NCBI GenBank assembly: GCA_963978545.1
Contig: OZ021732.1
Span: forward strand, 28,240,123 to 28,304,122
Direction of reading: 5' to 3'
From: Linyphia triangularis
Taxonomy: Eukaryota > Arthropoda > Arachnida > Araneae > Linyphiidae
Length of the DNA stretch: 64,000 bases
Below, piece after piece: positions 12,171 to 24,523 of the stretch. The position numbers were made by a program, and so were the translations under genes. How positions within the stretch are numbered: the stretch's first letter is position 1; each line of letters opens with the position of its first letter. The notes beneath the pieces are model-generated. The model worked only from the letters and a program-made list of their open reading frames with translations, made no database searches and was not told the origin of the DNA.

Positions 12171-13014
12171 ACCAAAAAAAATGGAATAGCTTTGGATTTT
12201 TGACGTAATTCCAGTGAATCACTTGTAAATTGATGCCTTTGGTTTGCCTCTCTACCTTCAAGTTGCCCGCGCGATAACATTCGCCAAACCCCAAGAAGGT
12301 TCACTGATACGTAAAAGATCAGTTTGCTGTGCGATTACAGAAGGATAGTAGGCAGGGCTCTTATCGCAGGTCATTGAAATATTAATGACAATTTCGATAA
12401 CCATTTATAAGTCTTTTACCCGTTACGAGATAATTTTGCATTATCACCCCTCCCTCAGGGCCCAATTTCGAAAACCAATAAGCGATTGACAATTTCGATA
12501 ACCTTTGAGGTGAAAAATTGAAAACGGAAATAATATAATGTTTCAAAACAAGCACAACTATCGTTAACACAAAAACCAAACTCATAAATTAAATGCCAAT
12601 GAAATATTGGTACACAAGCAGAAACGGACCCTAATTGCGACTCTCTGCTTGGCTACTACAAGAAGGCGCCAAGCACAATAGAAATAAAATTTTTAATTTT
12701 AACAAACATACATTTAATTTAAAGCTCAGAAAATAAGAAAATTATTTGCGTTGCAGGGTGCCAACAAAAAGTTATATACTTTTTATACCCACAAAAAACA
12801 TAGAGATCGTTTGTTTAAAATTCCCGGTACTTACAAATTATTCCATTTCCCGATTTTGACAAAACCGAAACTGCCACCAAAATGCAGCATTAGCGGTAGT
12901 TATTAATAACAGTGTGCTAAAGCTTCTTTTTTGGCAACAGTTTCGATTTTAAAAATTATAGGTTAGAATGCGTTATACGCCTCACCTTTTTTTTCAGTAA
13001 TTTTCCGCCAAGTA
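12171..13014. other. Spacer with no recognised gene
   Basis: AT-rich sequence with an internal near repeat (gacaatttcgataacc at about 12388 and 12488). The phrase ggttagaatgcgttatacgcctc near 12960 resembles the core of the adjoining palindrome. No coding frame is supportable. Confidence 0.45.
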
Positions 13015-13292
13015 TGGTAACCCGGAGCCCATTACAACTTATCATTCATTTTGACAAACCTGCAGTTCAATTCAGCTGTAGTGTCAATTCAACTTGGCGG
13101 CATTTTGCAAAGTCGACAAAAGAGGAGGCGTATAACACATTTTAACCAAATTGGTTAAAATGCGCAATACGCCCCCTCCCCCTGCCCCTGTTGACCTTGC
13201 AAAATGCCACCAAGTCAAATTGGTTCTACTACTGAATTGAACTTCAGGTTAGCCAAAATGGATGCCAAGTTGTAATGGAACCATGTAAGCTA
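13015..13292. repeat. 278 bp loopless imperfect palindrome
   Basis: Two arms of about 135 bp meet with no spacer at 13150; the centre TTTTAACCAA-A-TTGGTTAAAA is perfect. Outer parts pair with some mismatches, for example ccattacaactt with aagttgtaatgg, and ggcggcattttgcaaagtcg with its counterpart tgcaaaatgccacc. It could form a long hairpin or cruciform. It is probably a foldback element; no target duplication was found. Confidence 0.75.
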
Positions 13293-13293
13293 A

Positions 13294-13326
13294 CCCCCCC
13301 CCCCCCCAAAAAAAAAGGGGGGGGGG
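13294..13326. repeat. Adjacent poly-C, poly-A and poly-G runs
   Basis: About 14 C, then 9 A, then 10 G in a row. The C and G runs can pair around the A run as a short hairpin. It abuts the palindrome at 13015-13292. Homopolymer lengths may be affected by sequencing error. Confidence 0.75.
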
Positions 13327-14912
13327 ACATATGATGCATTTTAACCTAAAAGAATTAAAGTATTATTCACTAAGTGATCTTCACAGATGCGAATCGCATT
13401 AAAAGAACGTATTTACAAAGTGATCTGGTTCATGTGGATTAACGCCAATCACATAATCTTTTCGCCAATAAACGCTGAATTTCATCTGGTGCCGATTGAT
13501 ATAGTTACAAATATGGCAAACTGTGTGATTTATGGTTCTCTCTTCATTTCAGTGTTTATCGTTTGTCGAAAGCTAAAATCAGCTGAAGAACGATTGGTTT
13601 TACTTTGATAACATCATAAATTTAAGTTATGTATGGGTAATTTTTAGTGGGAATGCAGAAACCATATTTTAAAGCCTACATTTTTAACAATGACGGTTCT
13701 TTTAAAATATGACATTACTTGCTTTGAACTGCTCGCGTATACAATTAAAATAATATTTTGTTACTTAAGAAATTTTACTAGGGATAAAATCTATAGAATT
13801 TTAACGCATTCACTGTCGATAACGTATCAATGTCCAGCCAGTCAATTCGGAATCACTGTGTTTTTCGCGGTTTTAATTTTGCTTTAACATCGGATTTAAT
13901 TTAAAGTATACCGTTAAGGATACCATTAATTTGAAGTGTTATAAATACTTTAAAACAAGTGTTGAATCTGGGTGAAAATATAGCTTTCAGAGATTTGAAC
14001 CGGTTTGTGTGTGGAAAGCCTCATCTACCAAATGCATAATAAAATAAAAAATACTATACATTTAAATGTTCTTCTAACATATATTCAGCATGTAAAGTAT
14101 CTTTCGCAGAAATTCGTCATATCGCTAATTTGGAAGAAAACTGCCATAAATTACAAAAAAAAAAGAATACCCTCAAATCTGCAGGAAGTGCTACTAACAA
14201 TTTCAGGCAGTATCGGATAGCTGGATTCTGGAAAAAAATCACAATTGTCTGTAATACGTATTATTTATAAAAATAAAGACACTGTTCTTCATAAAAATAA
14301 ACATGAGCTTGAGCATCCCTAAAACGGAAAAGCGATAATAATAATAAAAACTGTATTCTGACAATTTTCTTCTAAATAAGTGACATAGGATATTAGAAAA
14401 AAAAAACTAATAACAAATTTATCTTTATCATTTACATCACACTGAAATTTCTCCTGCAGAACACTATTCCAGTAGCACAAATCTACTGGCCTATATGGGC
14501 CTGACATACTGTTCGACCGTTGTAGACTGTTGCTATGGTTTTGGCCAATATATCAGATCAGACCTTCAATAAAGCTTCAATCACGTACCCAATTAATCTT
14601 CATCCAAATCACAATTTACCATGGTATACATTACTATATATTTTTTATAAATATGTTTTATTTACAAGCACCAAAAGTTATTTAGGATTAAAAAGTTATT
14701 ATTTCTTTGCAAAAGAAACAGGTTTGTTAGGGACGAAACATTTCTCATCAGAGCTTCCTTAGTTCATGCAAAGAGTTTTTCGTCAAAAATGACCATTGAA
14801 GTAATGACCATTTAGCTAAGTTTTAAAAAACTTAGATAAAACAGTTTCTTAGTTTGCACTTCGACCCATGGCGGTCATATAGCTGATGGTAAAATTTCAA
14901 AATAAATATAGT
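13327..14912. other. Spacer between copies A and B with no recognised gene
   Basis: AT-rich sequence downstream of copy B's stop. Short open frames here (60-75 codons) lack any recognisable domain, and their composition looks like chance. The 3' UTR of copy B should occupy part of 14.0-14.9 kb. Confidence 0.5.
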
Positions 14913-15115
14913 TTAGACGCAATCTTCTTTTTTGTCAACAGTTTTACACTCTTGGGATTTCTTAACAGTTATATTTTGATTTGTTGTTATAAATCGGGGT
15001 AGGATGATAAAGCCTACTGAGCATATGCCACTAAATATACTTGCAAAACAGAACATCAAACGACTTCCATATTTATCCAACGCCGCACCTGCAAGAATAT
15101 TTCCTATAGCAGCAC
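14913..15115 (-). CDS. Copy B exon 3
   Basis: Acceptor cttttatag|GT precedes GAAIGNILAGAALDKYGSR. It ends DKKEDCV and a TAA/TGA-type stop. One codon longer than copy A's exon 3 because of a short tail difference. Confidence 0.85.
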
Positions 15116-18100
15116 CTATAAAAGAAGAAAGTTTACTTTGATTCAATGGTACTTTTATGCATAAATCAATTACCAAAAATATGTAAACTTAACGGCATGG
15201 ACATTTACTTAAAAATTTAACTAACGAGGAATATCCTAATGTTCTACTTCCAACATAGTCACACCTCTGAAAATTAGTTACAAAAGTCAACAAGGATGGG
15301 AATAGAAAAAGTAAGCTATTGCAATCTCGGCTAACTAATATTAAAGGATCGAAACAATCTAAACGAGTAATATTCCAATGTCCCACTTTCAAAACAGTCA
15401 TAACTCTGAAATTTGATACCCAAGGACAAGCATAGATAAAGTAAACAATTCCGATCTTGATTAACTAAGTTTAAGGTGTCGAAAGGATCCAAATGAGGAT
15501 TATTCCAATACTTCGCTTTCAACACAGTCATAACTTTGAAATTTGGTACCAAAGGTAAGCATAAACATAGTTATTCCGATATTAACGTATTTTAAAAAGT
15601 CCAAAAGGGGTCGAAACGTTCGATACGAAGAATAGCGCAACGTCCCTCTTCCAAAGACGTCCCAGTTCTGAAATTTGATACATGTGTCAATAAAGTAAGC
15701 TATTTCAATATAGATTCAATAATTTTAAAGTACCAAAAGGGGTATAAACGTTCCAAACGAGCTCCACTTCCAAAACAATCACAACCAATCTTCCGATCTC
15801 AATTAACTAATTTTAATTAGGTCGAAATGGTGTCGAAACGTTCCATGCGAAGAATACTTCTATACTCTACTTCCAATATAGTCACACTTATATAAAATTT
15901 GAAATAAATGTCTACAAGAGAAAACATAGATAAAGTAAGGTATTCTGATCTTGATAAAAGTAATTTTGAACTAATTTTTGATAAAACTAATTCTGAAGGG
16001 TCGGAACGGGATCGAACATCCAAGACGTGAAATGTATGAATGCTTTTTGATTGCTTAAATGCACACGGTAAAATTTAGTAGCAAAGCACAGGTATTCAGC
16101 TAGTACATTATGAAAGTGCAATTTAGACTATTTATGACAAATCATAAATCAAATTGTAGGTAAACTAACCTAGTTTATCTTACACAATTAAATTCAAAAT
16201 TAAACATTTGTGTACATAAATCACACAAATTAAATACTATTTAAATTTTTAACTTGGACATTTTTATGGACATAAGGTATTGAGCATATCCTCCTTACAA
16301 ATTAACCTTTTTGACTACGTCTTATCACAACAAGGTATCTTGTATTTCATTTGTGGGAGATTTCGGGACTTCACGAAATATATGTTTTGGATGTTTCTTG
16401 TATGCGCAATCCTCAATGAATTTACAAAACGTTGAGGTACGTTGGAGGATACTTCCAATTATATAACACATTTATTGCAAAATAATTTCCTTATAGCAAT
16501 AAAGAAGATTTGGAAATATTCATTAGAGAAAATAAAACGGAACTGTGGTAGCTTACATGCGATAGAACTTGTCACCAAATATCCAAGGTATAATTCTACA
16601 TCTGTAATTGAATACAAGAAGTGAACTCTTCATAGAATTACCATTGAGGTACTCTTCAAATCAAATATAAAAACTTCCAGATAAATTTTTCGTAATTTAG
16701 ATAACTTTATTGATACCTTCAAACGCATGTTTGTAACATTTGTAATTTAAGCTTAATGAATTAAAAATGGACTTCCACTTACGGTACGCCAGGTTGTAAT
16801 TTTTAGCTGAATTTGGTATGGAAATTCGGCTAGACCCAACCTTTTATTTGACAAATCATTCGAGTACGAAGTTTTAAAGTTTTATATTGGAATGTTGATA
16901 TAAAATGGACGAACATATTTTTTTGTATAAACTTCTTACTACATTACGGCTCTACATTACGGCTATGTAGTAAATAAAAAGCAGTAAAATTGTCAATTCG
17001 CAAAATTGAAAATTATAATCGTAATTAATAATTCAGCGAGTTATAATAATTAGCTGCTCAAGAAGAAATTTCAATGTACACTTATAATTAAGTTCATGTA
17101 ATGCTGAATTTGTTATTTCAGGAAAAGTGTCCAAAACCTTACCCAATCCAGAGGAAGTTCCTGATAGGATCCCCAATATAGTGGCTTCCATACCTTCAGG
17201 GGCTCTCACAGATGCAAAGTTGGTCATAGAGAAATGAAATATGGCGAAAGTCAATCCGTGTGTCGTATCAATAGCTAGTGCCCACAATGGATTGTATATT
17301 GCAGAATATAATCCGCATCGAATTGTAAAAGCCCCGAAAGACAGAACGAGGCAGTTAAAACTTCCTAATTTTTTGACGATCCAGGGCGCGATCATAAAGA
17401 ACGCAATTTCGATCGAACATTGCATAACAATCGATGCTGCCATCAGGGTTTGACTTGCGCCGAGATCCTGCAAGTGCCAAAACTCGTAATTTGAGACAAT
17501 TGTCGTGAGAATACCTATGGCAGTTGCACCTATTGCAAAAAACGCAACTTCAAATGATCGAATCACTCTTTTTAAATCTCCTGACATGTCAGTAGAAAAC
17601 TTTGCTTTCACCAAAGGCATTTTTGACACGACCAATAAGTCAATAGCAAGTAGTGTTCCCATAAGATAAAAACCTGGAGAGTAATCTTTCTTTCCCTTGT
17701 ACTCTGAAGATAGGTCGTTTAAGATACCACTTAAAATGCAAACTGTAGCCCAACCTATTGCTCCAAAGAGACGTTGAGATCCATAAAGTTGACGTTGATT
17801 GCCCAGTATTTCGTAACAAGCAACATCACTCAAAGAGCTTGCGTTTGCATAGGAGAGACCTCCCAAAACAACAAAAATAGCATAAATCCAAAATTGATAA
17901 AAATTGTACACATAAGTCAAAGATTCAATCTCTTGTAATGGATAAGAGGACATATTAGATGGCAGTTTTGAGGTAAAATTTCGAGATTCAAAGAAAGTCC
18001 CTTGCGTCAGATTTCTATTCACATCCACAGATGAGCCTATTTTGATTTCAAGTGTGTCATTTTTTTTGCTGGAATTCCTTGAATCTGGAGATGTGTATTC

Positions 18101-21087
18101 TTTTATTCTTTTTATCTTTGATGACTCCTTTTTAAATTCGCTGCCTGAAACTGTTCCAGATATATTTCTTGTTTGGTAAAAGAAAGTACAGTTCATTTCT
18201 GGTGTCCCTGGACAACCTGTGTTATTATATGGACGAAATACCATCGAATGTTGTGGAATATAAGAAGTATCCAGTCCCTTTTTAGATTCGTATAGCTCTC
18301 TGTTGATAGGAGGTATAAACAAAAGAGCGATGCCGGTAATGGCTGTAATAACTATGAGACTCGTCATAAATAACTTTATGTTTTGGCAATAGTCAACAAG
18401 GGTTCCCAAGAGTGGTGTGGTTAGCAAAACGAGACACATTATAGTAGTGTAACATAGTCCTATGGCTGTCGCGTTGATATGGAGGCTTTTCCCAAGCAAT
18501 ACTATAAATGGAAGGCATCCACCTAACCCTATAAAACGTAAAAGCATATTAATTTTACTACAAATTAAAATTCATAGTCTTCAGATAATAAAGAAAATTG
18601 TTTTTCTAAATTCACCATAAAGATTAGAGGTTTGCTAGGAACAAAAAAGGAAAGTTGGTAGTGATCAATAAGATTCTACTGATTAGTGGGTATTTAACGT
18701 CTAAAATAATTTGAAGGGTTTTAAAATAAGTTTTGATTTGTCAAGAACCAAATATTGTGGTTTCCAAGTATAAAGCCTCATCTCAAGCATACAATGTAAT
18801 GTTTGCAGAAATGTGGAAATAAAAACGTAATGTCCTTACTATACGAATATAATAAGCGATGTGAAATGTAAAATAAAAAAAACCGTAACACTTATTAACG
18901 GCTATAAAATTGGTCACAAATTCAGACCAGATGTGAATTATTTAAAATACCCTGTTGTATCAGGAAATGAAACAGGATTCTTTTGCATTCCTCCAATGCA
19001 GTGATAAGCAAAAAGACAGTATCTTAAATTTTTTTCGGTTACTGTTCACCTTGTCCTATTTATATTTTTCATTTATTTTAGTTACGGTACCCACAAATAT
19101 AGAAAGAAAACAGCACCTATTTAACAAGGTATCATTTCTGTTAAGAAAAAAACTAGGTACTATAACGTTCTTTATTTATAAAAACCTATTTTATTTCGAC
19201 ACTAATAACTGTGGAGAAACTAGCCGTTTAGTTAACTGAAGCGTAAGTATGTTACATGTTTCTAATTTTTTTTTTTCCGGCACTTTATTTTTAATACAAG
19301 GTTGTAAAAGTAAACAATAACGATCACTTTTATCTATTGAAAATTTCTGCAGAAAGATGTTCTTTTCCTATTTTGTTTGATTGGCTAGCTGTTTTGAATT
19401 TTAAGGGCACTCAGTTATATACTGCAGCAAACCTTCAAAACAAGGTAATGGAAAGCAGCAACGAATTTCGGCAATCATTTACAGGCAACTGTCTTGAATT
19501 TTTGACTTGCTAGAAGAAAACTTCTTCTCCAAGCAGCGCAACAAGTGCATTCATAAATATGTCTTTAAACAGTAGCTCTTCTTCTTCTTTTTGAAATCAT
19601 CACTTGTAAATCAACGTCAATAATTTCAAATATAGTCAAACCTCGTTAACGCGAAATTGCTTATCAGGAAATCCCGTTTAACGCGAAGTAAAAGCAGTTT
19701 TTCGTACTAAAAACTTAACGTTAATTTATTCGTTTAACAGGAAATTCGGTTAACCCAAACAATTTCGGAGCACCCCATCGATTTCGCGTTAACGAGGTTT
19801 GACGGTAGTTAAATAACCAGTCTGGAACAGTACTGCTGAGACATCAGTCTGGTTATCCGATTTGATTCCTCAAAAGCTTTTTCTCAGAGTGACGAAAGTT
19901 TTAACAAAATTCACAGCTTTTGATGCATCAGTAACTTTCACATATTTCAGCAGTAAACATTTTTAACTTCGAATTGCATATGATGTTAAAATAAGATAAT
20001 GAAAGTATTGTTTTCAGTGAAAAAAAAAAAATTTGGAATTTTACCACGTTTTGGAACGTCCCGACTTTCATAACTCCCTCAGGAATTAACCTACTATGTT
20101 CAAATTTGGCGAACGGGTTAGTAGTGGCCGTGGAACCTGTCATTAAAGTTTTCGTCAATATTGCACAAAATGTGTAAAAAAAAAAAAAAAAATCCATGAA
20201 AAATCACGTTTTTGAAGCAATTGCTAAAAACGCGCTCTTATGATTTTGATAAAAAAAAATCTCTATGGTTATACCTTTTAAGGTGCTCTTATAATCTCCA
20301 CCTCTGAAATTCTCCAAAAATGCTGTAGAGGTGTAAAATTTTAAAAATGAGCGTTGACAGTGTCCGATATATAATCATTCCGCGTTTTATTTATCAGATG
20401 GGAAATTTCGCAAATGGGGAATTTCATGTGAATATTTGTGTTCTAATCACCTTAGAAATAATCCTAACTTTTTGGATGGGGTCTTGATCATGGCTAAAAG
20501 ATGATACAAAACTTCTCATGCATGAACCATCATATTAACAACTTTCAGAAATTGAAATAAGTACCTATTAGAGGAGAAGAGTATTGAATTTAAATATATT
20601 AAAGTCATACTTTTTTAAGGTAAAATGAAACAATCAAATATTTAGAATTTAATTAATGCAATCAGGCGACAGACCGTAGTTACAAATCCATACCTTGGGG
20701 AACTTAAGTGTTAGATACATATACAGGTTACACAAATGCTTAATACAATATTACACTAAGCTATCGAAATTATACATAGAAACGCAATTAAACTTAAATG
20801 TGTTAAAACGCTACATTTAACATATTCTGTTAAAGAGGATAGTTCCTATGTTTTGATTGGTAGAAACCAACAAGTTTTGCCGTTGCCCGTAAAATATCAT
20901 GAATATGCATATGTTAATAAAAACTCAAAATTTCAGAATCTCTAATTAAATATATATATATCATTAACCTTTAAAAATTCATAATCTGAAACTAATTATT
21001 ATTACACTTACCTCCGAACAGGAACAAATAATGCATTTTGATGAGAATTAATTTTGAATTAACATTGCACAATGCCCCAAGAGCCAT
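14913..21087 (-). CDS. MFSD6-like major facilitator transporter, copy B (3 exons)
   Basis: Join of exons 21012-21087, 17143-18528 and 14913-15115, giving 554 residues. Closely similar to copy A along the membrane segments: shared words include CLPF, LVDY, SLSDVACYEIL, FGAIGWATVC, HLQDLGASQTLM and LDKYGSRLMFCFASIFSG. The long hydrophilic loop (about residues 100-230) is much more diverged, with eight N-glycosylation sequons at mostly shifted places. Exon 2 has the same length as in A despite small compensating indels. All splice sites between coding exons are intact and no stop interrupts. The acceptor-like AG conserved 14 nt before the ATG in A and C reads AA here (21102-21103), and the shared upstream block is missing, so expression is uncertain. 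Substrate unknown. Confidence 0.8.
15205..16103 (+). mobile_element. Helitron-like element built of ~120 bp repeats, intron 2 of copy B
   Basis: About seven diverged tandem units with the words cataactctgaaatttgata, gataaagtaagctatt and gtcgaaacgttc. The 3' end reads gcaaagcacaggtattcagctag at 16103, followed by T, a typical Helitron CTAG|T terminus. The 5' TC end is not identifiable. No Rep/helicase coding sequence. Confidence 0.7.
16104..17032. other. Intron 2 of copy B, remaining part
   Basis: AT-rich intron with no element ends or coding frame recognised. Confidence 0.5.
17143..18528 (-). CDS. Copy B exon 2 (main transporter body)
   Basis: A 1386 nt exon with acceptor gttttatag|GG and donor G|GTAAGG after SSGLG. 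The open frame continues to 17033 but that part is intron by comparison with copy A. It contains most membrane segments and the diverged glycosylated loop. Confidence 0.87.
19635..19803. mobile_element. Tigger/pogo-like MITE in intron 1 of copy B
   Basis: Perfect 23 bp terminal inverted repeats beginning GTCAAACCTCGTTAACGCGA, total 169 bp. 'Aacctcgttaacgcgaa' ends are characteristic of pogo/Tigger-type elements. The left flank is TATA and the right flank GGTA, so the TA duplication is not clean. Confidence 0.75.
19985..20375 (+). repeat. Copy of unclassified interspersed repeat R1
   Basis: Matches the family at 62060-63955 in the same orientation: ccacgttttggaacgtcccg, gttcaaatttggcgaacggg, aagcaattgctaaaaacgcg and ggtgctcttataatctccacc. 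Interrupted by poly-A runs. No coding potential. Confidence 0.65.
21012..21087 (-). CDS. Copy B exon 1
   Basis: Begins MALGALCNVNSKL and ends FLFG, then donor G|GTAAGTG. Same 76 nt length and phase as copies A and C. The upstream flank keeps a pyrimidine-rich tract but lacks the AG, so an upstream exon could not be joined at the usual site. Confidence 0.8.
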
Positions 21088-21300
21088 TTTACCGATAAGA
21101 TTTGTACAAAATTAAATTTTACGCTAAAATCATAGACTAAAATAATTCAAGCCTTCGTTAAAAAAAAGTTTTAATGAATTCTAAATGCATATCTCTTAGT
21201 GTAAATGTTATGGGGAAAATTTAATCGAATTAAAAATGAAGAATAGCCTTAAGGATAAAATAAAAAATGAATGTGGCGATGTAAAATAGTTGTTTTGGCT
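21088..21300 (-). promoter_or_regulatory. Upstream flank of copy B, diverged
   Basis: Aligns with the flank of copy A as far as about 21280 (gaattctaaat, then gaatagccttaaggataaaa) and then departs. The acceptor AG is AA at 21102-21103, and the ataaacattgca block of copies A and C is absent. This is the main structural difference between A and B. Confidence 0.6.
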
Positions 21301-21624
21301 GCACTTCCTTGATGACATCAAAATTCCAAATTACCTATGAAATGTGATGATTCTTTAACACGAACAAAGTGAGAATGTATTTGTTGCAACCATTGTTCTT
21401 GCAATTACATAATCATTCTTTGTCTAAACTACATGCATATTTGATTGATTATAACACTCGCGATGTCAAAACAAACTTTACTTTTCATGCTCTTAAATGT
21501 AATACAAATGTCTAAACCATTTAAAACCATCTTGGAGTAGCATTATGTTAGGCGAAATGAAAAGAATTCCAACTGAGATTTTTTAATAAGACGTAAAATT
21601 GAAATAATAAAACTGATTGAAATT

Positions 21625-22820
21625 CTCGAAATAATTTAAGGAAACTTGGAAATTTTTATCAAATAAATTAGATAAGTGTTTTACTTAAAACTCTGTTAAA
21701 ATTTGAGAAAAAGTAGTTACTTTCAAATTGTTATTGGACAGAAAACGTGTGAATAAATCGCATAACTAATCAAAAATGTAAAAACATTTCGAATGGTTAT
21801 TTGAACTCATCAGTTGTTTACATTTAAGACAAGTTGGTTTATTAACCTTTTCAAGATTCAAATCATAAGCATATATATTTTGAGCAAAAATACCACTTGC
21901 GTTGTACGTGTAAACTTCATAGGCCTGAAAAAAAATACTGTTCATTTAACGTGAATTTTTTAGTTTATTCAAAATGAAATTTTTGGCGCAATGTATTGAA
22001 AAATTGCATCTTTTTTTATAGGAAGTTTTTGAACAAATTAGGTATGTGAACTAAGATGAGACCCCTACTGGAATTAAAATAGATTCATGAAAATGATTAT
22101 TGCAATTTTTAATAACGCAAATGTCAACTACTAATATAAGGAGTTAATATGCAAGCTAAGGATAAGTTTTTGCAATTCTGAAATTGGTTACCAATTAATA
22201 CATGGTGATTGTTCCAAAATTATGCTTAATACTGAGAATTAGTAAAGTTTCCAGTATAGGTACAGTTGCAAAAATGGCATGTACTAAATTTTGGGTATCT
22301 TAGTTTTAGCTTTGTCCAAAAGATATGCAATTACGACATTAACTTCCTGTCAACCATGATATCCTGCCGAACTGATTGAAAGTCTTGAGGAAATTTTTAT
22401 CAAAGAAATTAGATAAGTGTTTTACTTAAGACTATGTTAAAATTTGAGAAGCTTTTCGTATCGTTATTCTGATCAGAAAAAGTGCGAATCAATTCGCATA
22501 ACTAACCAGAAATATAAGATCAGTTCGAACGGTTATATGAACCCATCAGTTGTTTACATTTAAGACAAGTTGGTTCATTGACCTTTTCAAGATATATATA
22601 ATCATATACTTATTATGCAATAGTACCACTTATGTTGTGCGAGTAAATTTCATAAGCCTGAATAAAAATACTGTTTATTTAACGTGAATTTTTTCGTATA
22701 TTCAAAAGGAAATTTTTGGTACAATGTATTGAAAAATTGTATCTTTTTTAATAGGACGTTTTCGAACATATTAGGTATGTGAACTAAGATGAGATACCTA
22801 CTGAAATTAAAATAGACTTA
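21625..22820 (+). repeat. Tandem duplication, two diverged copies about 736 bp apart
   Basis: Segments 21625-22095 and about 22370-22820 share long collinear words, such as gataagtgttttacttaa, cagttgtttacatttaagac (21811 and 22547) and aggtatgtgaactaagatga. Divergence is noticeable, so the duplication is not recent. No coding potential. Confidence 0.75.
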
Positions 22821-23499
22821 TGTAAATAATTATTGCATATTGATGAGGAATGTCTCAGAAATTTCGTTTCAGTTATTTGCCGGAAATGATATTAGTGGAA
22901 ATATAAACCCTCCAGTCGAATACTGAATCAAATAACTCCCCAATCTCCTCGTTAAAAATCAATAATTATTAAAATCAATCGATTTAAAATAAATGAGTTG
23001 TTGTTTACATCTAAAACTTTGTTGTCACTCTGATTATCGAAAATCACTCCTGTAGTAGAATCATATTTGATTGCGCACCGATGAAAAATGTTACAATTAA
23101 TTCAATATTACAATTTAAGAATTTTAATTTACAATTTTGATATATTACTTCTACAATTTATTCCCTTTTAAATGACACCTTGATCAAAGATCAATTGAGT
23201 AGTTTAGGATTGACTCTAAAAAAAAAAATTAAAAAAAAAAAAAAAGTCTTCCCTATCAAAGGTTGTCTGTCTCATTGTTATTATGTTTGATTAAACTATA
23301 TTCAAATTGTTAAAGTATAATTAGAAGCATTTTAATTATTTTATTGATATAATTTGTTTTTAATTAATTTTTGTGAAATATTATCTTGTTATTTGTTTTT
23401 AGTGTTAAAAAAAACTTAGAGGTTTTAGACAAGGTCTCTGCTGATACAATATTTTGAAGACTCACCTGTCTTAAATTATCCGATCACCTTTTCGTTTAC

Positions 23500-23924
23500 G
23501 AGGAAGTCCTAGTAAGGATCATTCCCTATACTCGCTATGTTACAATCTTCTAGCCCAGTGCCCTTAAAAACTACTTTCTATAAAACCTTGAAATTTGGTG
23601 AGTAGGTACAAAAAAGATCACGTAATGAAATGACATAAATTGTTTTCATTGAATGACTCTCCATTATAAATGAAAATTAAAATAGCAAAAGCCAAAACAA
23701 GGTAGAGACACTACATATACATTGACGTAAGGATTTCCAATATAAAATAAAATGCATTAGTCACTATGTTCTAGTTTTTAATTTATATCATTTCATTAAG
23801 TGATCCTTTTCGTACCTGTTCACCGAATTTCAAGGTTTTATTGAAATAAGTAGTTTCTAAATGCACTGGGCTAAAAGAATGTAACATAGCGTGTATAGGG
23901 AATGATCCGTACTAGGACTTCCTC
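23500..23924. mobile_element. 425 bp foldback element
   Basis: Inverted arms of about 160 bp. The left begins gaggaagtcctagtaaggat and the right ends atccgtactaggacttcctc; inner arms share ctatgttacattctttagccc-type sequence and caaggttttat in inverted order. The roughly 110 bp centre is AT-rich. No target duplication or coding frame was identified. Confidence 0.75.
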
Positions 23925-24420
23925 TAAATATTTCAGCCTACCCCTTCCAACCAACTTTAGGAATAAGTTATGTTTCCAAAGAAACCGTGTGTTATATTTA
24001 AGTGGGAGAACATTTATTGATGTGAACAAAACTTGTTAATTATGAAACTCCATAAGGCTTCTTAAATTTTATTTTCTGTTATTTCCAATTATTATTTGTT
24101 AATATACATCAGTTCCATACATGGAAGATCGTATCTTTGTTTTTATCTTTGATGTTAGATCTGAAAACTTAAGTTTTAAAAAGGCCCTTTAGAAATGTAG
24201 CTACTTTGAATAACAAAACACTTGCTCTATTCAGAAGTGAGCCCTGCACTTCATTCACAAAGGGAGAGTACAGCTAAATATTATAAATATAAAAGAGTTT
24301 CTGTTTAGATTATAAAAATAGATAACAAAATTAGTTAATAAGTGCAGCCTATAAAATAATATCTACTTTGTCACGTGTGAAACATTTATTTTCAAATAAA
24401 ATAATTATTTTAGTAACTCA

Positions 24421-24523
24421 ACACAATATAATAAATAGGCAATATATATAATTAATATATTATATAATTAATAGGCAATATGTATAATATATTACATAAT
24501 TAACAAGCAATATATATAATGAA
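24421..24523. repeat. AT-rich minisatellite, left block
   Basis: Irregular repeats of a 20-45 bp unit with the core ataataaataggcaatatat. The same unit resumes at 25840-25890 after the Helitron and again at 26165-26275. Confidence 0.7.
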
